Below, piece by piece: positions 40,533-49,219 of a stretch of DNA of 64,000 nt. The translations under genes and the position numbers were made by a program. The notes below the pieces were generated by a model that made no database searches, was not told the origin of the DNA, and saw nothing but the letters and a program-made list of their open reading frames with translations. Origin of the DNA: an uncultured Bacteroidales bacterium (GTDB taxonomy: Bacteria; Bacteroidota; Bacteroidia; Bacteroidales; P3). The stretch spans positions 62,001-126,000 of the forward strand of contig CAJTPR010000004.1 in NCBI GenBank assembly GCA_910578275.1, given 5' to 3'. The number at the start of each line of letters is the position of its first letter. Within the stretch, counting starts at the first letter, position 1.

Positions 40533-43514
40533 ATGAAACGATTATTCCCTATTCTCTTTTGCCTTTTTTTCCCGACATGCGGCCTCAACGGGCAGGTCTC
40601 GGGCATTCCCTATCCCACCTTCGAAGACCTGCATTCACCCCTTATCGACAGCCTCCTGGGCACGATGAGCCTCGAAGACATGGCGGCGCAGACGATCGTC
40701 ATGCGCTCCAAGGCCACGCCGACCACCGACTACATCGTGCAGATGCGCCGGATCCTTTCGGAACACACCTACGGCGGAGTCTGCTTTTTCGCCGGCACCA
40801 CGTCCGACATGCTCACGCTCCAACAAGTCTACAAGCAGTCATCCCGTATTCCGCTATTGGTGAGCATCGATGGCGAATTCGGCCCGGGCATGCGGCTCAC
40901 CGACCTCAAGAAACTGCCCCGTCAGCAGACGATGGGCGCGCTATGCAATGAAAACCTCGTTTTCGAGGCCGGTCAGGAAGCGGGCCGGCAATGCCGCCTG
41001 CTGGGCATACAATGGAATTTCCTGCCCGTGGCCGACGTGAACAGCAACCCCCGCAACCCCGTCATAAACACCCGTTCCTTCGGCGAAGACCCGGAGCAGG
41101 TGGCACGCCTGGCAACCCTTTTCCTCAAGGGGCTCCAAAGCCAGGGAGTCATGGGCTCGGCCAAGCATTTCCCCGGACATGGCGACACGGAAACCGACTC
41201 GCACAAAGCCCTGCCGGTCATCCGGCAACCTGCCGGGATTTTCGACAGCATCCACCTCCGTCCTTTCAAGGAACTCATCGCCGAGGGAGTGGAAAGCGTG
41301 ATGGTGGGACACTTGAACCTGCCGGCCTACGACAGCTCCGGCATGCCCGCCAGCCTCAGCGAACGCGTGGTGAGCGGCTTGCTGCGAAAGGAACTGGGTT
41401 ATGGCGGACTGGTCGTCACCGACGGATTGGAAATGGAAGGCGTCCGTACCGCCCTCAAGAAACTGCCCGGCTACCAGAACCTCGAAGAAGGAACCATCGA
41501 AGTGCAGGCGCTCAAGGCCGGTTGCGACGTGCTGTTGCTTCCTGTCGATCCCCAAGCGGCCGTGAAGGCCATCGCAAAGGCCGTCCAGAAAGGCATGCTC
41601 GACCGAGACCGCCTGGAAGACGCGTGCCGACGGATCCTCTACTACAAGACACGCACGGCATTCATGGAAAACTACAGGCTTTATCCGGCCAGGCAAGCCA
41701 TGAACAACCTGCCCGCGTTCCTGCGCGACACGCTCAACGGAGCGGCCAACCAGGCCCTGATACAAAGTATCTACAACCAATCCGTGACGCTCCTCGAGAA
41801 CGACCGAGGCCTGTTGCCCTTGTCTATCTGGGAATATCCCAAGAAACTGTGCATCAATATCGGCAACGGAAAACCCACCGGGTTCTTCAAACGGCTTGCC
41901 TCCTACGACAAAGGCCTGCATGAAATGAGCCTCGTGCGGGATTTCGGCCAGGAACTGCTCCGGGACTCGTCTTTTTTCGAGAAGTGCCGGCAATACGACC
42001 TGATCTTCATCGGCCTCACGAACACGAACCATTCGCCTGCCAGACGCTACGGCATCAGCACGCAAAGCATACGGTTGATACAAAAGATACAAAATACGGG
42101 CGTACCTGTGGTACTGGCCGTATTCGCCCCACCCTACGCCATGCGTCCCTTTTACGACATGAACCGCATTTCGGCCGTCTTGTGCGGCTATCAGGAAACG
42201 GATGAAAGCCAACGGGCTTGCGCCGACCTGATCTTCGGCGCCATTCCGGCCTGCGGGAAACTGCCCGTGAGCATCGAGAAATATTGGCCCGCCGGGTATC
42301 GCCGCACCACCAAGGCAAGCATGCTGCATCACGCAAGGCCCCAGGACGTGGGGCTGGACAGCCGCCTTTTCGCCCGTATCGATTCCATCGTCGAGAACGG
42401 ACTGGAACAAAAGGCCTATCCCGGCTGCCAGGTATTGGTGGCCAAAAACGGCGCGGTGGTGTACGACAAATGCTTCGGCAACGAAAGTTACGACAGCAAC
42501 GCGCCCGAGGTGGGGCCGGAAAGCATCTACGACCTCGCCTCCCTGACCAAGATCCTGGCCACCACATTGGCTTACATGCGTTTGTACGAAAACGGGCAAT
42601 ATCGCCTGGACCAGCCCGTCAAGGACGTCCTGCCCCGGCTTTCCTCCACCAACAAGCGCCATGCCACTTTCAGGCAGATGCTCAGCCATCAGGCCGGATT
42701 GAAGGCCTTCCTGCCCTATGTGGAAGACTCCGTGTTCGACGGAAAACCGCTTTTCGACACCGTCTACTCGCGCGCCTACCCCACGCAGGTCGCCCACCGG
42801 CTTTTCCTGCAAGACGGATACGAACGCCACATCAGGAAACTGATCGACGAAAGCCCCGTCAATCCGAGATGTCCTTACGTTTACAGCGACCTGGGCTTCT
42901 ATTACCTGAACGAAGCCCTGCAAAGACTGGCCGACACCACGCTCGAGGGCTACGTGGCGGCCAACTTCTACCGGTACCTGAACTTGGAGAACACCGTGTT
43001 CCATCCCTTGCAGACGTTTCCATTGAACCGTATCATGCCTACCGAAAACGACAGCACGCTCCGAAAACGTGCCTTGCGCGGATACGTGCACGACCCCTTG
43101 GCGGCCCTGCTCGGCGGGACGAGCGGATCGGCAGGCCTGTTCTCCAACAGCCGCGACGTGGCCGTGATTTGCCAGATGCTGCTGCAAAAGGGCTGGTACG
43201 GAGGCATCCGTTACTTCGACAGTTCGACGATAGACCTTTTCACTTCTTCCGGATTCTCGCGCGAAGACAACCGCAGGGGCGGCGGTTTCGACAAGCCGGC
43301 CCTCAAACCCGACCAAAGTTCCCCCACTTGCCCTTCGGCCTCGGTCAGAAGCTATGGACACAGCGGATATACAGGCACTTACTGCTGGGTAGACCCCGAC
43401 AGGGACCTGATTTACGTTTTCTTGTCGAACAGGGTCCATCCCTCCTCCAGGAACCGGAAGATTTCGCAACTCGACATACGCACGTCCATTTTGGAATGCC
43501 TTTGCCGAATGTAA
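40533..43514 (+). CDS. Exported GH3 beta-N-acetylhexosaminidase-like / beta-lactamase-fold fusion
   Basis: A 993-residue exported two-enzyme fusion known in Bacteroidota. After a signal peptide (MKRLFPILFCLFFPTCGLNG) comes a GH3 domain with KHFPGHGDTETDSH near residue 210 and nucleophile D297 in VVTDGLEMEGV, the His/Asp arrangement of NagZ-type enzymes. A GH3 C-terminal domain follows. From about 615 a serine beta-lactamase/DD-peptidase fold begins with S670xxK673 in LASLTKILA, the Tyr motif YSDLGFYY near 790, and GHSGYTG near 950. I infer a role in peptidoglycan turnover in the periplasm, which fits anmK at 47779. It starts 4 bases after dapB. Confidence 0.9.
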   Translation: MKRLFPILFCLFFPTCGLNGQVSGIPYPTFEDLHSPLIDSLLGTMSLEDMAAQTIVMRSKATPTTDYIVQMRRILSEHTYGGVCFFAGTTSDMLTLQQVYKQSSRIPLLVSIDGEFGPGMRLTDLKKLPRQQTMGALCNENLVFEAGQEAGRQCRLLGIQWNFLPVADVNSNPRNPVINTRSFGEDPEQVARLATLFLKGLQSQGVMGSAKHFPGHGDTETDSHKALPVIRQPAGIFDSIHLRPFKELIAEGVESVMVGHLNLPAYDSSGMPASLSERVVSGLLRKELGYGGLVVTDGLEMEGVRTALKKLPGYQNLEEGTIEVQALKAGCDVLLLPVDPQAAVKAIAKAVQKGMLDRDRLEDACRRILYYKTRTAFMENYRLYPARQAMNNLPAFLRDTLNGAANQALIQSIYNQSVTLLENDRGLLPLSIWEYPKKLCINIGNGKPTGFFKRLASYDKGLHEMSLVRDFGQELLRDSSFFEKCRQYDLIFIGLTNTNHSPARRYGISTQSIRLIQKIQNTGVPVVLAVFAPPYAMRPFYDMNRISAVLCGYQETDESQRACADLIFGAIPACGKLPVSIEKYWPAGYRRTTKASMLHHARPQDVGLDSRLFARIDSIVENGLEQKAYPGCQVLVAKNGAVVYDKCFGNESYDSNAPEVGPESIYDLASLTKILATTLAYMRLYENGQYRLDQPVKDVLPRLSSTNKRHATFRQMLSHQAGLKAFLPYVEDSVFDGKPLFDTVYSRAYPTQVAHRLFLQDGYERHIRKLIDESPVNPRCPYVYSDLGFYYLNEALQRLADTTLEGYVAANFYRYLNLENTVFHPLQTFPLNRIMPTENDSTLRKRALRGYVHDPLAALLGGTSGSAGLFSNSRDVAVICQMLLQKGWYGGIRYFDSSTIDLFTSSGFSREDNRRGGGFDKPALKPDQSSPTCPSASVRSYGHSGYTGTYCWVDPDRDLIYVFLSNRVHPSSRNRKISQLDIRTSILECLCRM

Positions 43515-43531
43515 AACTTTCGTTACCTTCG
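43501..43531 (+). promoter_or_regulatory. pdxST promoter with -33 TTG and -7 element
   Basis: TTTG at 43501-43504 and TACCTTCG at 43524-43531 are 19 bases apart, the expected Bacteroidota spacing. The -7 copy differs from consensus at one base. The pdxS ATG is 74 bases further on. Confidence 0.6.
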
Positions 43532-43605
43532 CAGGTCGTTCTCCCCGCAAGGGCGTAGAAAAAACAGGCATTTCTTAAGCAAAAACATAAAAATAACATA
43601 TTGTC

Positions 43606-44499
43606 ATGAAAAAATCCGACAAAAGCAACGACTGGAAAGTAAAATTGGGACTTGCCGAGATGCTGAAAAACGGTGTCATCATGGATGTTACCAACGTGGA
43701 ACAGGCCAAGATCGCCGAAGATGCCGGTGCCATCGCCGTCATGGCTCTTGAACGTGTACCCTCCGATATCCGCGCCCAAGGCGGCGTGGCCCGCATGAGC
43801 GACCCCAAGATGATCATGCAGATCAAGAAAGCCGTGAGCATTCCCGTCATGGCCAAATGCCGTATCGGACATATCGCCGAAGCGCGGATCCTGCAATCCC
43901 TCGACATAGACTTCATCGACGAAAGCGAAGTGCTCACGCCCGCCGACGACGAATTCCACATCAACAAGCACGACTTCCGCATTCCTTTCGTCTGCGGCTG
44001 CCGCAACCTGGGTGAAGCCCTGCGCCGCATCGGCGAAGGCGCCGCGTTGATCCGTACCAAAGGGGAAGCCGGCACGGGCAACATCGTGGAAGCCGTACGC
44101 CACATGCGTTGCCTCATGGGCGGCATCCACCGCCTGCAATCCTGCAGCAAGGAAGAACTCATGACCGAGGCCAAGAACCTCGGCGCCCCCTACGACCTGG
44201 TATGCTACGTGGCCGAACACGGCAAGCTTCCCGTCCCCAACTTCTCCGCCGGTGGCGTGGCCACGCCCGCCGACGCGGCATTGATGCGCCTATTAGGTGC
44301 CGAATCGGTATTCGTAGGTTCGGGCATCTTCAAGTCGACCAATCCCAAGAAAACGGCCAAGGCCATCGTGGAAGCCACCACGCACTACGACGACGCGGCC
44401 AAATTGGCGAAATTGTCCGAAAACCTGGGCGAACCCATGCACGGCATCGACGTCCGCCAATTGGACGAAAAACAACTTTTCGCCACACGCGGCTGGTAA
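43606..44499 (+). CDS. pdxS: Pyridoxal 5'-phosphate synthase, lyase subunit
   Basis: Builds PLP directly from ribose-5-phosphate, glyceraldehyde-3-phosphate and ammonia, with PdxT supplying ammonia. The 297-residue product shows GLAEMLKNGVIMDV near residue 15, ALERVPSDIRAQGGVARMSDP near 46, the catalytic Lys in PVMAKCRIGH near 85, and RTKGEAGTGN near 149. pdxT follows after 6 bases. This is the DXP-independent route, whereas several gut Bacteroides use PdxA/PdxJ. Confidence 0.96.
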   Translation: MKKSDKSNDWKVKLGLAEMLKNGVIMDVTNVEQAKIAEDAGAIAVMALERVPSDIRAQGGVARMSDPKMIMQIKKAVSIPVMAKCRIGHIAEARILQSLDIDFIDESEVLTPADDEFHINKHDFRIPFVCGCRNLGEALRRIGEGAALIRTKGEAGTGNIVEAVRHMRCLMGGIHRLQSCSKEELMTEAKNLGAPYDLVCYVAEHGKLPVPNFSAGGVATPADAALMRLLGAESVFVGSGIFKSTNPKKTAKAIVEATTHYDDAAKLAKLSENLGEPMHGIDVRQLDEKQLFATRGW

Positions 44500-44505
44500 T
44501 CGCCC

Positions 44506-45069
44506 ATGAAGACCGTTGGAATCCTAGGCATCCAAGGGGCCATTGAAGAACACGAGGCAAGCATCCGCAAGACGGGCTGCACCACCGTGCGGGTCAAGGC
44601 TCCTGCCGACTTGAAGAAAATAGACGGCATCGTCCTGCCGGGCGGCGAAAGCACCTCGATGGGAAAGCAATTGGAATGGTTCGGCCTCATGGAACCCTTG
44701 CGCCAGGCCATCGCCCAAGGCTTGCCTGCTTTCGGCACCTGCGCGGGAATGATCCTGCTGGCCAAGGAAATAGAAGGCAGCAACCAGACCCGTATCGGGC
44801 TCATGGACATCAAGGTGAAACGGAACGCCTACGGTTCGCAATTGGACAGTTTCGTGACCGAACTCAAGGTCAAAGGCCTCAAGAAGCCCCTGCCTGCGGT
44901 TTTTATCCGCGCGCCACGCATCGAAAGCCTTGCCAAGGAAGTGGACGTGCTGGCCTCTTACCAGGACCACCCTGTCCTGGTGCGTGAGAACCACCTTCTG
45001 GCGGCCAGTTTCCACCCCGAACTCACCGACAGCGTCGAATTGCACCGTTATTTCATTCAAATGCTCTAA
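44506..45069 (+). CDS. pdxT: Pyridoxal 5'-phosphate synthase, glutaminase subunit
   Basis: Class I glutaminase that hydrolyses glutamine and channels ammonia to PdxS. The 187-residue product shows GILGIQGAIEEH at the start, LPGGESTSMGK near residue 45, the nucleophile Cys in FGTCAGMILLA near 79, and the His-Glu pair in SFHPELTD near 168. It is co-transcribed with pdxS and is followed after one base by the NusB-like gene. Confidence 0.95.
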   Translation: MKTVGILGIQGAIEEHEASIRKTGCTTVRVKAPADLKKIDGIVLPGGESTSMGKQLEWFGLMEPLRQAIAQGLPAFGTCAGMILLAKEIEGSNQTRIGLMDIKVKRNAYGSQLDSFVTELKVKGLKKPLPAVFIRAPRIESLAKEVDVLASYQDHPVLVRENHLLAASFHPELTDSVELHRYFIQML

Positions 45070-45070
45070 G

Positions 45071-46030
45071 ATGTTCAACAGGAGATTCCTACGTGAAAAG
45101 ACCGTACAAGCCTGCTACGGCTTCTTCCAAGGCGGGGCCGAAAGCGCCCTGGCCTGCCGCCAGAACATGCTTGCCGGATTGGAGCAGACATCCCAGTTGT
45201 ACTATTTCCAGTTACGGTTCCTGACCGAACTGGCAAGCCTTGCCCGCGAACGATACCAAGCCGCGCTTTCCAGAGGCATTGGCAAAGAGGCATTGGAAGG
45301 CGTACGGTCGATGGCCGAAAACAAGCTCGTCATCCACCTTGAACAGGACGTGAATTTCCTGATGAAGGGCGAAAGCTACCGGGTAGACGCGCGCAGCCTC
45401 AAAGACTTGACCGCTACCGTCTACGAAGCATTGTTTTCGCTCAAGAACGAAAGTTCCCCGGCCCTGAACACGGCACAAAAAGCCGCCACGCAGGAAAACG
45501 AGTTCGAACGCGACCGGGAATTCCTACGCAAGTTGTACAAACGCAAGATAGCCGAAAACGCCGTATTGCGCTCGTATTGCGAGGAACGTTCCATTTTCTG
45601 GGAATCGGACTACGAGAGCGTGGCTTTCTGGGTCGCTTCGTTGCTGGGGCGCATGAGCGAAGATCGCAACGACAACGTGGACAAGGGCTGGAACGCCGAA
45701 GACGAGGCGGTGAAATTCGGCCTTACCCTGCTGGAGAAGACCTTGATGCACGCCGACGAATACGACCAATACATCGCCCCGCGATTGCAACATTGGAAAT
45801 ACGACCGCGTCGGGCTCACCGAAAAGACCTTGCTCTGCGTGGCCACAAGCGAACTGGTCAATTTCCCCTCCATCCCCGTGAAAGCCAGCCTGAACGAGTA
45901 TATCGAACTTTCCAAGCGATTCTGCACCAAGGACAGCACGCCGTTCATCAACGGGGTGCTGCACAAGTTGGCGCAGGACCTTGCCAAAGACAAGAAAATG
46001 CAAAAAAGCGGACGCGGGCTCATTTCGTAA
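45071..46030 (+). CDS. nusB: NusB-domain protein (transcription antitermination)
   Basis: A 319-residue protein whose C-terminal part resembles NusB, a partner of NusE in antitermination of rRNA operons. The N-terminus starts RRFLREKTVQACYGFFQGG, like other Bacteroidota members. The C-terminal third has VGLTEKTLLCVATSELVNFPSIPVKASLNEYIELSKRF with the NusB pattern of a small-residue helix plus the invariant xIPxKxxLNEYIELxK phrase. It is more than twice the size of E. coli NusB because of a long lineage-typical N-terminal extension. yajC follows after 36 bases, as in many Bacteroidota. Confidence 0.85.
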   Translation: MFNRRFLREKTVQACYGFFQGGAESALACRQNMLAGLEQTSQLYYFQLRFLTELASLARERYQAALSRGIGKEALEGVRSMAENKLVIHLEQDVNFLMKGESYRVDARSLKDLTATVYEALFSLKNESSPALNTAQKAATQENEFERDREFLRKLYKRKIAENAVLRSYCEERSIFWESDYESVAFWVASLLGRMSEDRNDNVDKGWNAEDEAVKFGLTLLEKTLMHADEYDQYIAPRLQHWKYDRVGLTEKTLLCVATSELVNFPSIPVKASLNEYIELSKRFCTKDSTPFINGVLHKLAQDLAKDKKMQKSGRGLIS

Positions 46031-46066
46031 GACCGCGCCTATTAATAACCTTTTAATTTAATTGAA

Positions 46067-46390
46067 ATGAACTTAATGAACATTCTCCTGCAAGCCGCCT
46101 TCAACAAGAACGGAGGCGCCATGCAACAAATCCTCTTGATCGTCGTCATCCTGGTGATTTTCTATTTCTTCATGATTCGTCCCCAGATGAAGCGCAGCAA
46201 GGAACAAAAGAAATTCCGGGAAAGCCTGCAAAAAGGCCAGCAAGTGGTCACCATCGGCGGCATTCATGGAAAGATCACCGACATCCAGGACGGTACCGTC
46301 ACGATCGAAGTGGAAAACGGCGCACGCCTGAAGATGGAAAAGAGCGCGATCGCCTCGAGCATCGGCGACCAGCTGCCCGACAACAAGTAA
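46067..46390 (+). CDS. yajC: Preprotein translocase subunit YajC
   Basis: Small inner-membrane partner of SecDF. The 107-residue product has one membrane helix near residues 21-39 (ILLIVVILVIFYFFMI), followed directly by the family phrase RPQMKRSKEQKKF and then GQQVVTIGGIHGKI and a short cytosolic beta domain. The first 16 residues include a Bacteroidota-type extension (LLQAAFNKNGG). coaE follows after 11 bases. Confidence 0.93.
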   Translation: MNLMNILLQAAFNKNGGAMQQILLIVVILVIFYFFMIRPQMKRSKEQKKFRESLQKGQQVVTIGGIHGKITDIQDGTVTIEVENGARLKMEKSAIASSIGDQLPDNK

Positions 46391-46401
46391 CGGGAACCGT
46401 G

Positions 46402-46986
46402 ATGTTGCGCGTAGGAATTACGGGCGGTATGGGCTGTGGCAAATCTACCATGGCCCATATTTTTTCCGTTCTCGGCATTCCCGTCTACAAGGCCGACGAA
46501 CGCGCCAAAGCCATTTCCGCCCAAGCGGAAACCAAAGCCGGAATAGCACGTCTTTTCGGGGCAGAGGCGGCTTCCGACAAAAGCAAGCTCGCCGCCATCG
46601 TGTTTTCCGACGCCCGCCAACTGGCCAAATTGAACGCCTTGATACATCCCTCCGTCGTCAAAGACATGGAAAACTGGTTCAAGGCATTGGAAAACAGCCC
46701 CGAACCACCGCCTTACGCCTTGGTGGAGACCGCCATCCTGTTTGAAAGCGGCATGGAAAATCATTTCGACTGCGTCATCAACGTAAACGCGCCCGTACAG
46801 GAACAGATAGCCCGCTGCATGGCACGCGACCATTGCACCGAAGAGGAAGTGAGGCTTCGCCTCGCCCGCCAGTTTCCGGCGGAAAAAAGACAAGAAAGAT
46901 CCCGTTTCACGATTCAAAACGCATGCGGCCGGCCTGTCTTGCGGGACGTGCTGGCCATCGACGGAATATTACGGCAGGAAGCCTAA
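46402..46986 (+). CDS. coaE: Dephospho-CoA kinase
   Basis: Phosphorylates dephospho-CoA in the last step of CoA synthesis. The 194-residue product shows Walker A GITGGMGCGKST near residue 5, the KADERAK segment near 29, HPSVVKDM near 84 and the lid RLARQFPAEKR near 151. I use the ATG at 46402; a GTG one codon earlier is possible. A promoter for tsaB lies downstream at 47047. Confidence 0.93.
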   Translation: MLRVGITGGMGCGKSTMAHIFSVLGIPVYKADERAKAISAQAETKAGIARLFGAEAASDKSKLAAIVFSDARQLAKLNALIHPSVVKDMENWFKALENSPEPPPYALVETAILFESGMENHFDCVINVNAPVQEQIARCMARDHCTEEEVRLRLARQFPAEKRQERSRFTIQNACGRPVLRDVLAIDGILRQEA

Positions 46987-47046
46987 TCAACAACCCGTTG
47001 TGGAAAGAATGCCGGAAAACGACGGGGAAAACGACGGCCAAGAGGC

Positions 47047-47054
47047 TACTTTTG
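47047..47054 (+). promoter_or_regulatory. -7 element of tsaB promoter
   Basis: TACTTTTG matches TAnnTTTG, 17 bases before the ATG at 47072. It lies downstream of the in-frame start at 47000 and so argues for 47072. Confidence 0.55.
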
Positions 47055-47071
47055 CGCATTATTTACAGGAC

Positions 47072-47779
47072 ATGGCCGTTATCTTGAATATCGAGACCTC
47101 CACGAGAAATTGCTCGGTGGCCCTCTCAAAGGACGATGAATTGCTTTCCTGGCGCGAATCAGACCAAGGAAACGAGCATGCCGCGCGCATCGCCGTATTC
47201 GTGAGCGAAGTGCTGCAAGAGACGGGATTACGATGCGGCGACATCGAAGCGGTGGCCGTCGGAGAAGGCCCCGGCTCCTATACGGGCCTGCGGATCGGCG
47301 TTTCCACGGCCAAAGGGCTCGCCTACGCCCTGGATCGTCCGCTTTTGCGCGTGAGCCCGTTGCAGGCCATGGCCTGGGAAGCGGCCAGGCTCGTCTCGGA
47401 AAAAGAAGGCGGAAAAGGCGGCTTCCTGTTCTGCCCCATGACCGATGCAGGCCGCATGGAAGCCTATACGGCCATCTACGATGCCGACGGACAAGTTCTC
47501 CGCGCCGTGGCGGCCGACATCGTGGACGAAAGTTCCTACCAGGAATACTTTTCCCGGGGAACATTGGTCTTCTGCGGCGACGGTTGCGCCAAATGCCAGG
47601 AATTGTTCAAGGAACGAGACGCGCTTTTCCTCCCTCAGATAAGACCCAGCGCACGCTACATGCCCGCCTTGGCAGCCGCCGCGTTCGCCCGCAAGGAATT
47701 CGAGGACGTGGCCTATTTCGAACCTTTCTACCTGAAAGACTTCGTGGCCGGAAAACCTCACGTGAAAGGACTGGACTGA
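47072..47779 (+). CDS. tsaB: tRNA threonylcarbamoyladenosine biosynthesis protein TsaB
   Basis: Scaffold partner of TsaD in t6A modification of tRNA. The 235-residue product starts with the ASKHA strand ILNIETSTRNCSVALS and contains GPGSYTGLRIGVSTAKGLA near residue 66, the signature of this family. The C-terminal half is diverged, as usual for TsaB. The start at 47072 fits the family N-terminus and the promoter element. Its TGA overlaps the anmK ATG by one base. Confidence 0.92.
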   Translation: MAVILNIETSTRNCSVALSKDDELLSWRESDQGNEHAARIAVFVSEVLQETGLRCGDIEAVAVGEGPGSYTGLRIGVSTAKGLAYALDRPLLRVSPLQAMAWEAARLVSEKEGGKGGFLFCPMTDAGRMEAYTAIYDADGQVLRAVAADIVDESSYQEYFSRGTLVFCGDGCAKCQELFKERDALFLPQIRPSARYMPALAAAAFARKEFEDVAYFEPFYLKDFVAGKPHVKGLD

Positions 47780-48867
47780 TGGCCGGATTCCATGTCATCG
47801 GCGTCATGTCGGGCACGTCCCTCGACGGCCTGGACTTGTCGTACGCGCATATTTTCAGGGAAAGGAACAAATGGCGGTACGAACTGCTCCAAGCCCGGAC
47901 CTTGGCCTACCCCGAAAAGTTGCAGGTCCGGCTTGCCCGCGCCATCGACATGAGCGGCCTCGAACTATCGCGCCTGCACGCCGATTACGGGCATTTCGTG
48001 GGAAAATCGTTGAAAAGGTTCATCCAGTCGAACCGGATTTCGCCCGACTTCGCCGCCGTGCACGGTCATACCGTCTTTCATCAACCCCGGAAGGGATTCG
48101 GCCTCCAGATCGGCGACGGGGCCGCCATGGCGGCCGAAAGCGGCATCACGATCGTGAACGACTTCCGCGCCACCGACCTCGCCTTGGGCGGCCAAGGCGC
48201 GCCGTTGGTTCCCGTCGGCGACGAACTGCTGTTTTCCGAATACGACTTTTGCCTCAACTTGGGTGGAATCTCCAATATCTCCTATCGGGAAAAGACCGGA
48301 AAACGAATCGCCTTCGACATCTCTCCCTGCAACATGGCCTTGAACTTCTATGCCGGACGTCTGGGAATGAAATACGATGCCGACGGGCTTCTGGCGCGAA
48401 GCGGATGCCTCCTGCCCACGCTGAAGGAACGGCTGGACGCCTTGCCCTACTATGCCGCCCTTCCGCCCAAATCCCTCGGATTCGAATGGTTTCACGACCA
48501 GTTCCTGCCCGTGACGGAGCAATTCGCCAGCCAGGCCTCCGTCCAGGACATCTTGCACACGATCACGGAACACATCGCCACCCAGATAGCGCGTACATGC
48601 CGGCAAGCCAAGACGAAGACGAAACCCGGCAAGAAAAAGACGCTGCTCATGACCGGAGGGGGTGCGTTGAACATCTACCTTCGCGAACGCATCGAGGCCT
48701 TGTGCGGCATGAAGGCGGCAGCCGTCGACAAGAAACTCGTCGACTACAAGGAATCCTTGATTTTCGCTTTCCTGGGCGTGCTCCGCATGCAAAGGCGTCC
48801 CAACTGCCTCTGTTCGGTCACCGGAGCCCGGCGCGACAACATCGGCGGGGCGGTCTACCTGCCCTGA
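47779..48867 (+). CDS. anmK: Anhydro-N-acetylmuramic acid kinase
   Basis: Phosphorylates and opens 1,6-anhydroMurNAc during peptidoglycan recycling in the cytosol. The 362-residue product shows GVMSGTSLDGLDL at residue 8, HGHTVFHQP near 95, NDFRATDLALGGQGAPLVP near 129, LNLGGISNIS near 160, and TGGGALN near 293. It is coupled to tsaB by a one-base overlap. With the GH3/beta-lactamase-fold enzyme at 40533 it gives a plausible, though unlinked, muropeptide-recycling set. Confidence 0.94.
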   Translation: MAGFHVIGVMSGTSLDGLDLSYAHIFRERNKWRYELLQARTLAYPEKLQVRLARAIDMSGLELSRLHADYGHFVGKSLKRFIQSNRISPDFAAVHGHTVFHQPRKGFGLQIGDGAAMAAESGITIVNDFRATDLALGGQGAPLVPVGDELLFSEYDFCLNLGGISNISYREKTGKRIAFDISPCNMALNFYAGRLGMKYDADGLLARSGCLLPTLKERLDALPYYAALPPKSLGFEWFHDQFLPVTEQFASQASVQDILHTITEHIATQIARTCRQAKTKTKPGKKKTLLMTGGGALNIYLRERIEALCGMKAAAVDKKLVDYKESLIFAFLGVLRMQRRPNCLCSVTGARRDNIGGAVYLP

Positions 48868-48897
48868 GTTTGCCGCATTTTCTTTCCTTACTTTTCT

Positions 48898-48905
48898 TAT
48901 CTTTG
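48898..48905 (+). promoter_or_regulatory. -7 element upstream of small membrane gene and mutL
   Basis: TATCTTTG matches TAnnTTTG, 23 bases before the ATG at 48929. Confidence 0.55.
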
Positions 48906-48928
48906 CCTTTGGACAAAAAAATATCCTC

Positions 48929-49204
48929 ATGGCCTCATTCCTGCCCGGTTTCTTTCCCAAGCCCAAGCATCGGCAATTCGACATACATCCCCGTTATTAC
49001 GACCCTGAAAAGGAACGTTTGGAAAACCTGAAGAAGAAATACGCGACCGAAACGCCGGAAGAGGAAAAACTGGCGGAGGCCAAGGTACGCATACGCGAAT
49101 CGTTCCAACGCGGGCAAACGCAGCCCAAAGGCTTGCTTTCGAACAAACGGCTGTTGATTTACGCCGTTCTCCTCTTGGCCCTTTTGTGGTGGGTCTTGCG
49201 TTAA
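48929..49204 (+). CDS. Small conserved single-span membrane protein upstream of mutL
   Basis: A 91-residue protein of unknown function. The N-terminal part (FFPKPKHRQFDIHPRYYDPE) and the following charged helix (KERLENLKKKYA) are cytosolic-looking; a C-terminal membrane helix (LLIYAVLLLALLWWVL) ends the protein one residue later. Similar small proteins with a PRYYDP phrase sit before mutL in other Bacteroidota. It has its own promoter element and is 15 bases before mutL. Confidence 0.8.
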   Translation: MASFLPGFFPKPKHRQFDIHPRYYDPEKERLENLKKKYATETPEEEKLAEAKVRIRESFQRGQTQPKGLLSNKRLLIYAVLLLALLWWVLR

Positions 49205-49219
49205 TCCCCTCCCCAGCGA

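Noticed and set aside
40941..43571. An 876-codon minus-strand frame opposite the GH3/beta-lactamase gene
   Set aside because: It lies in antisense register to codons of the real gene; no signal peptide, domain or promoter was seen.
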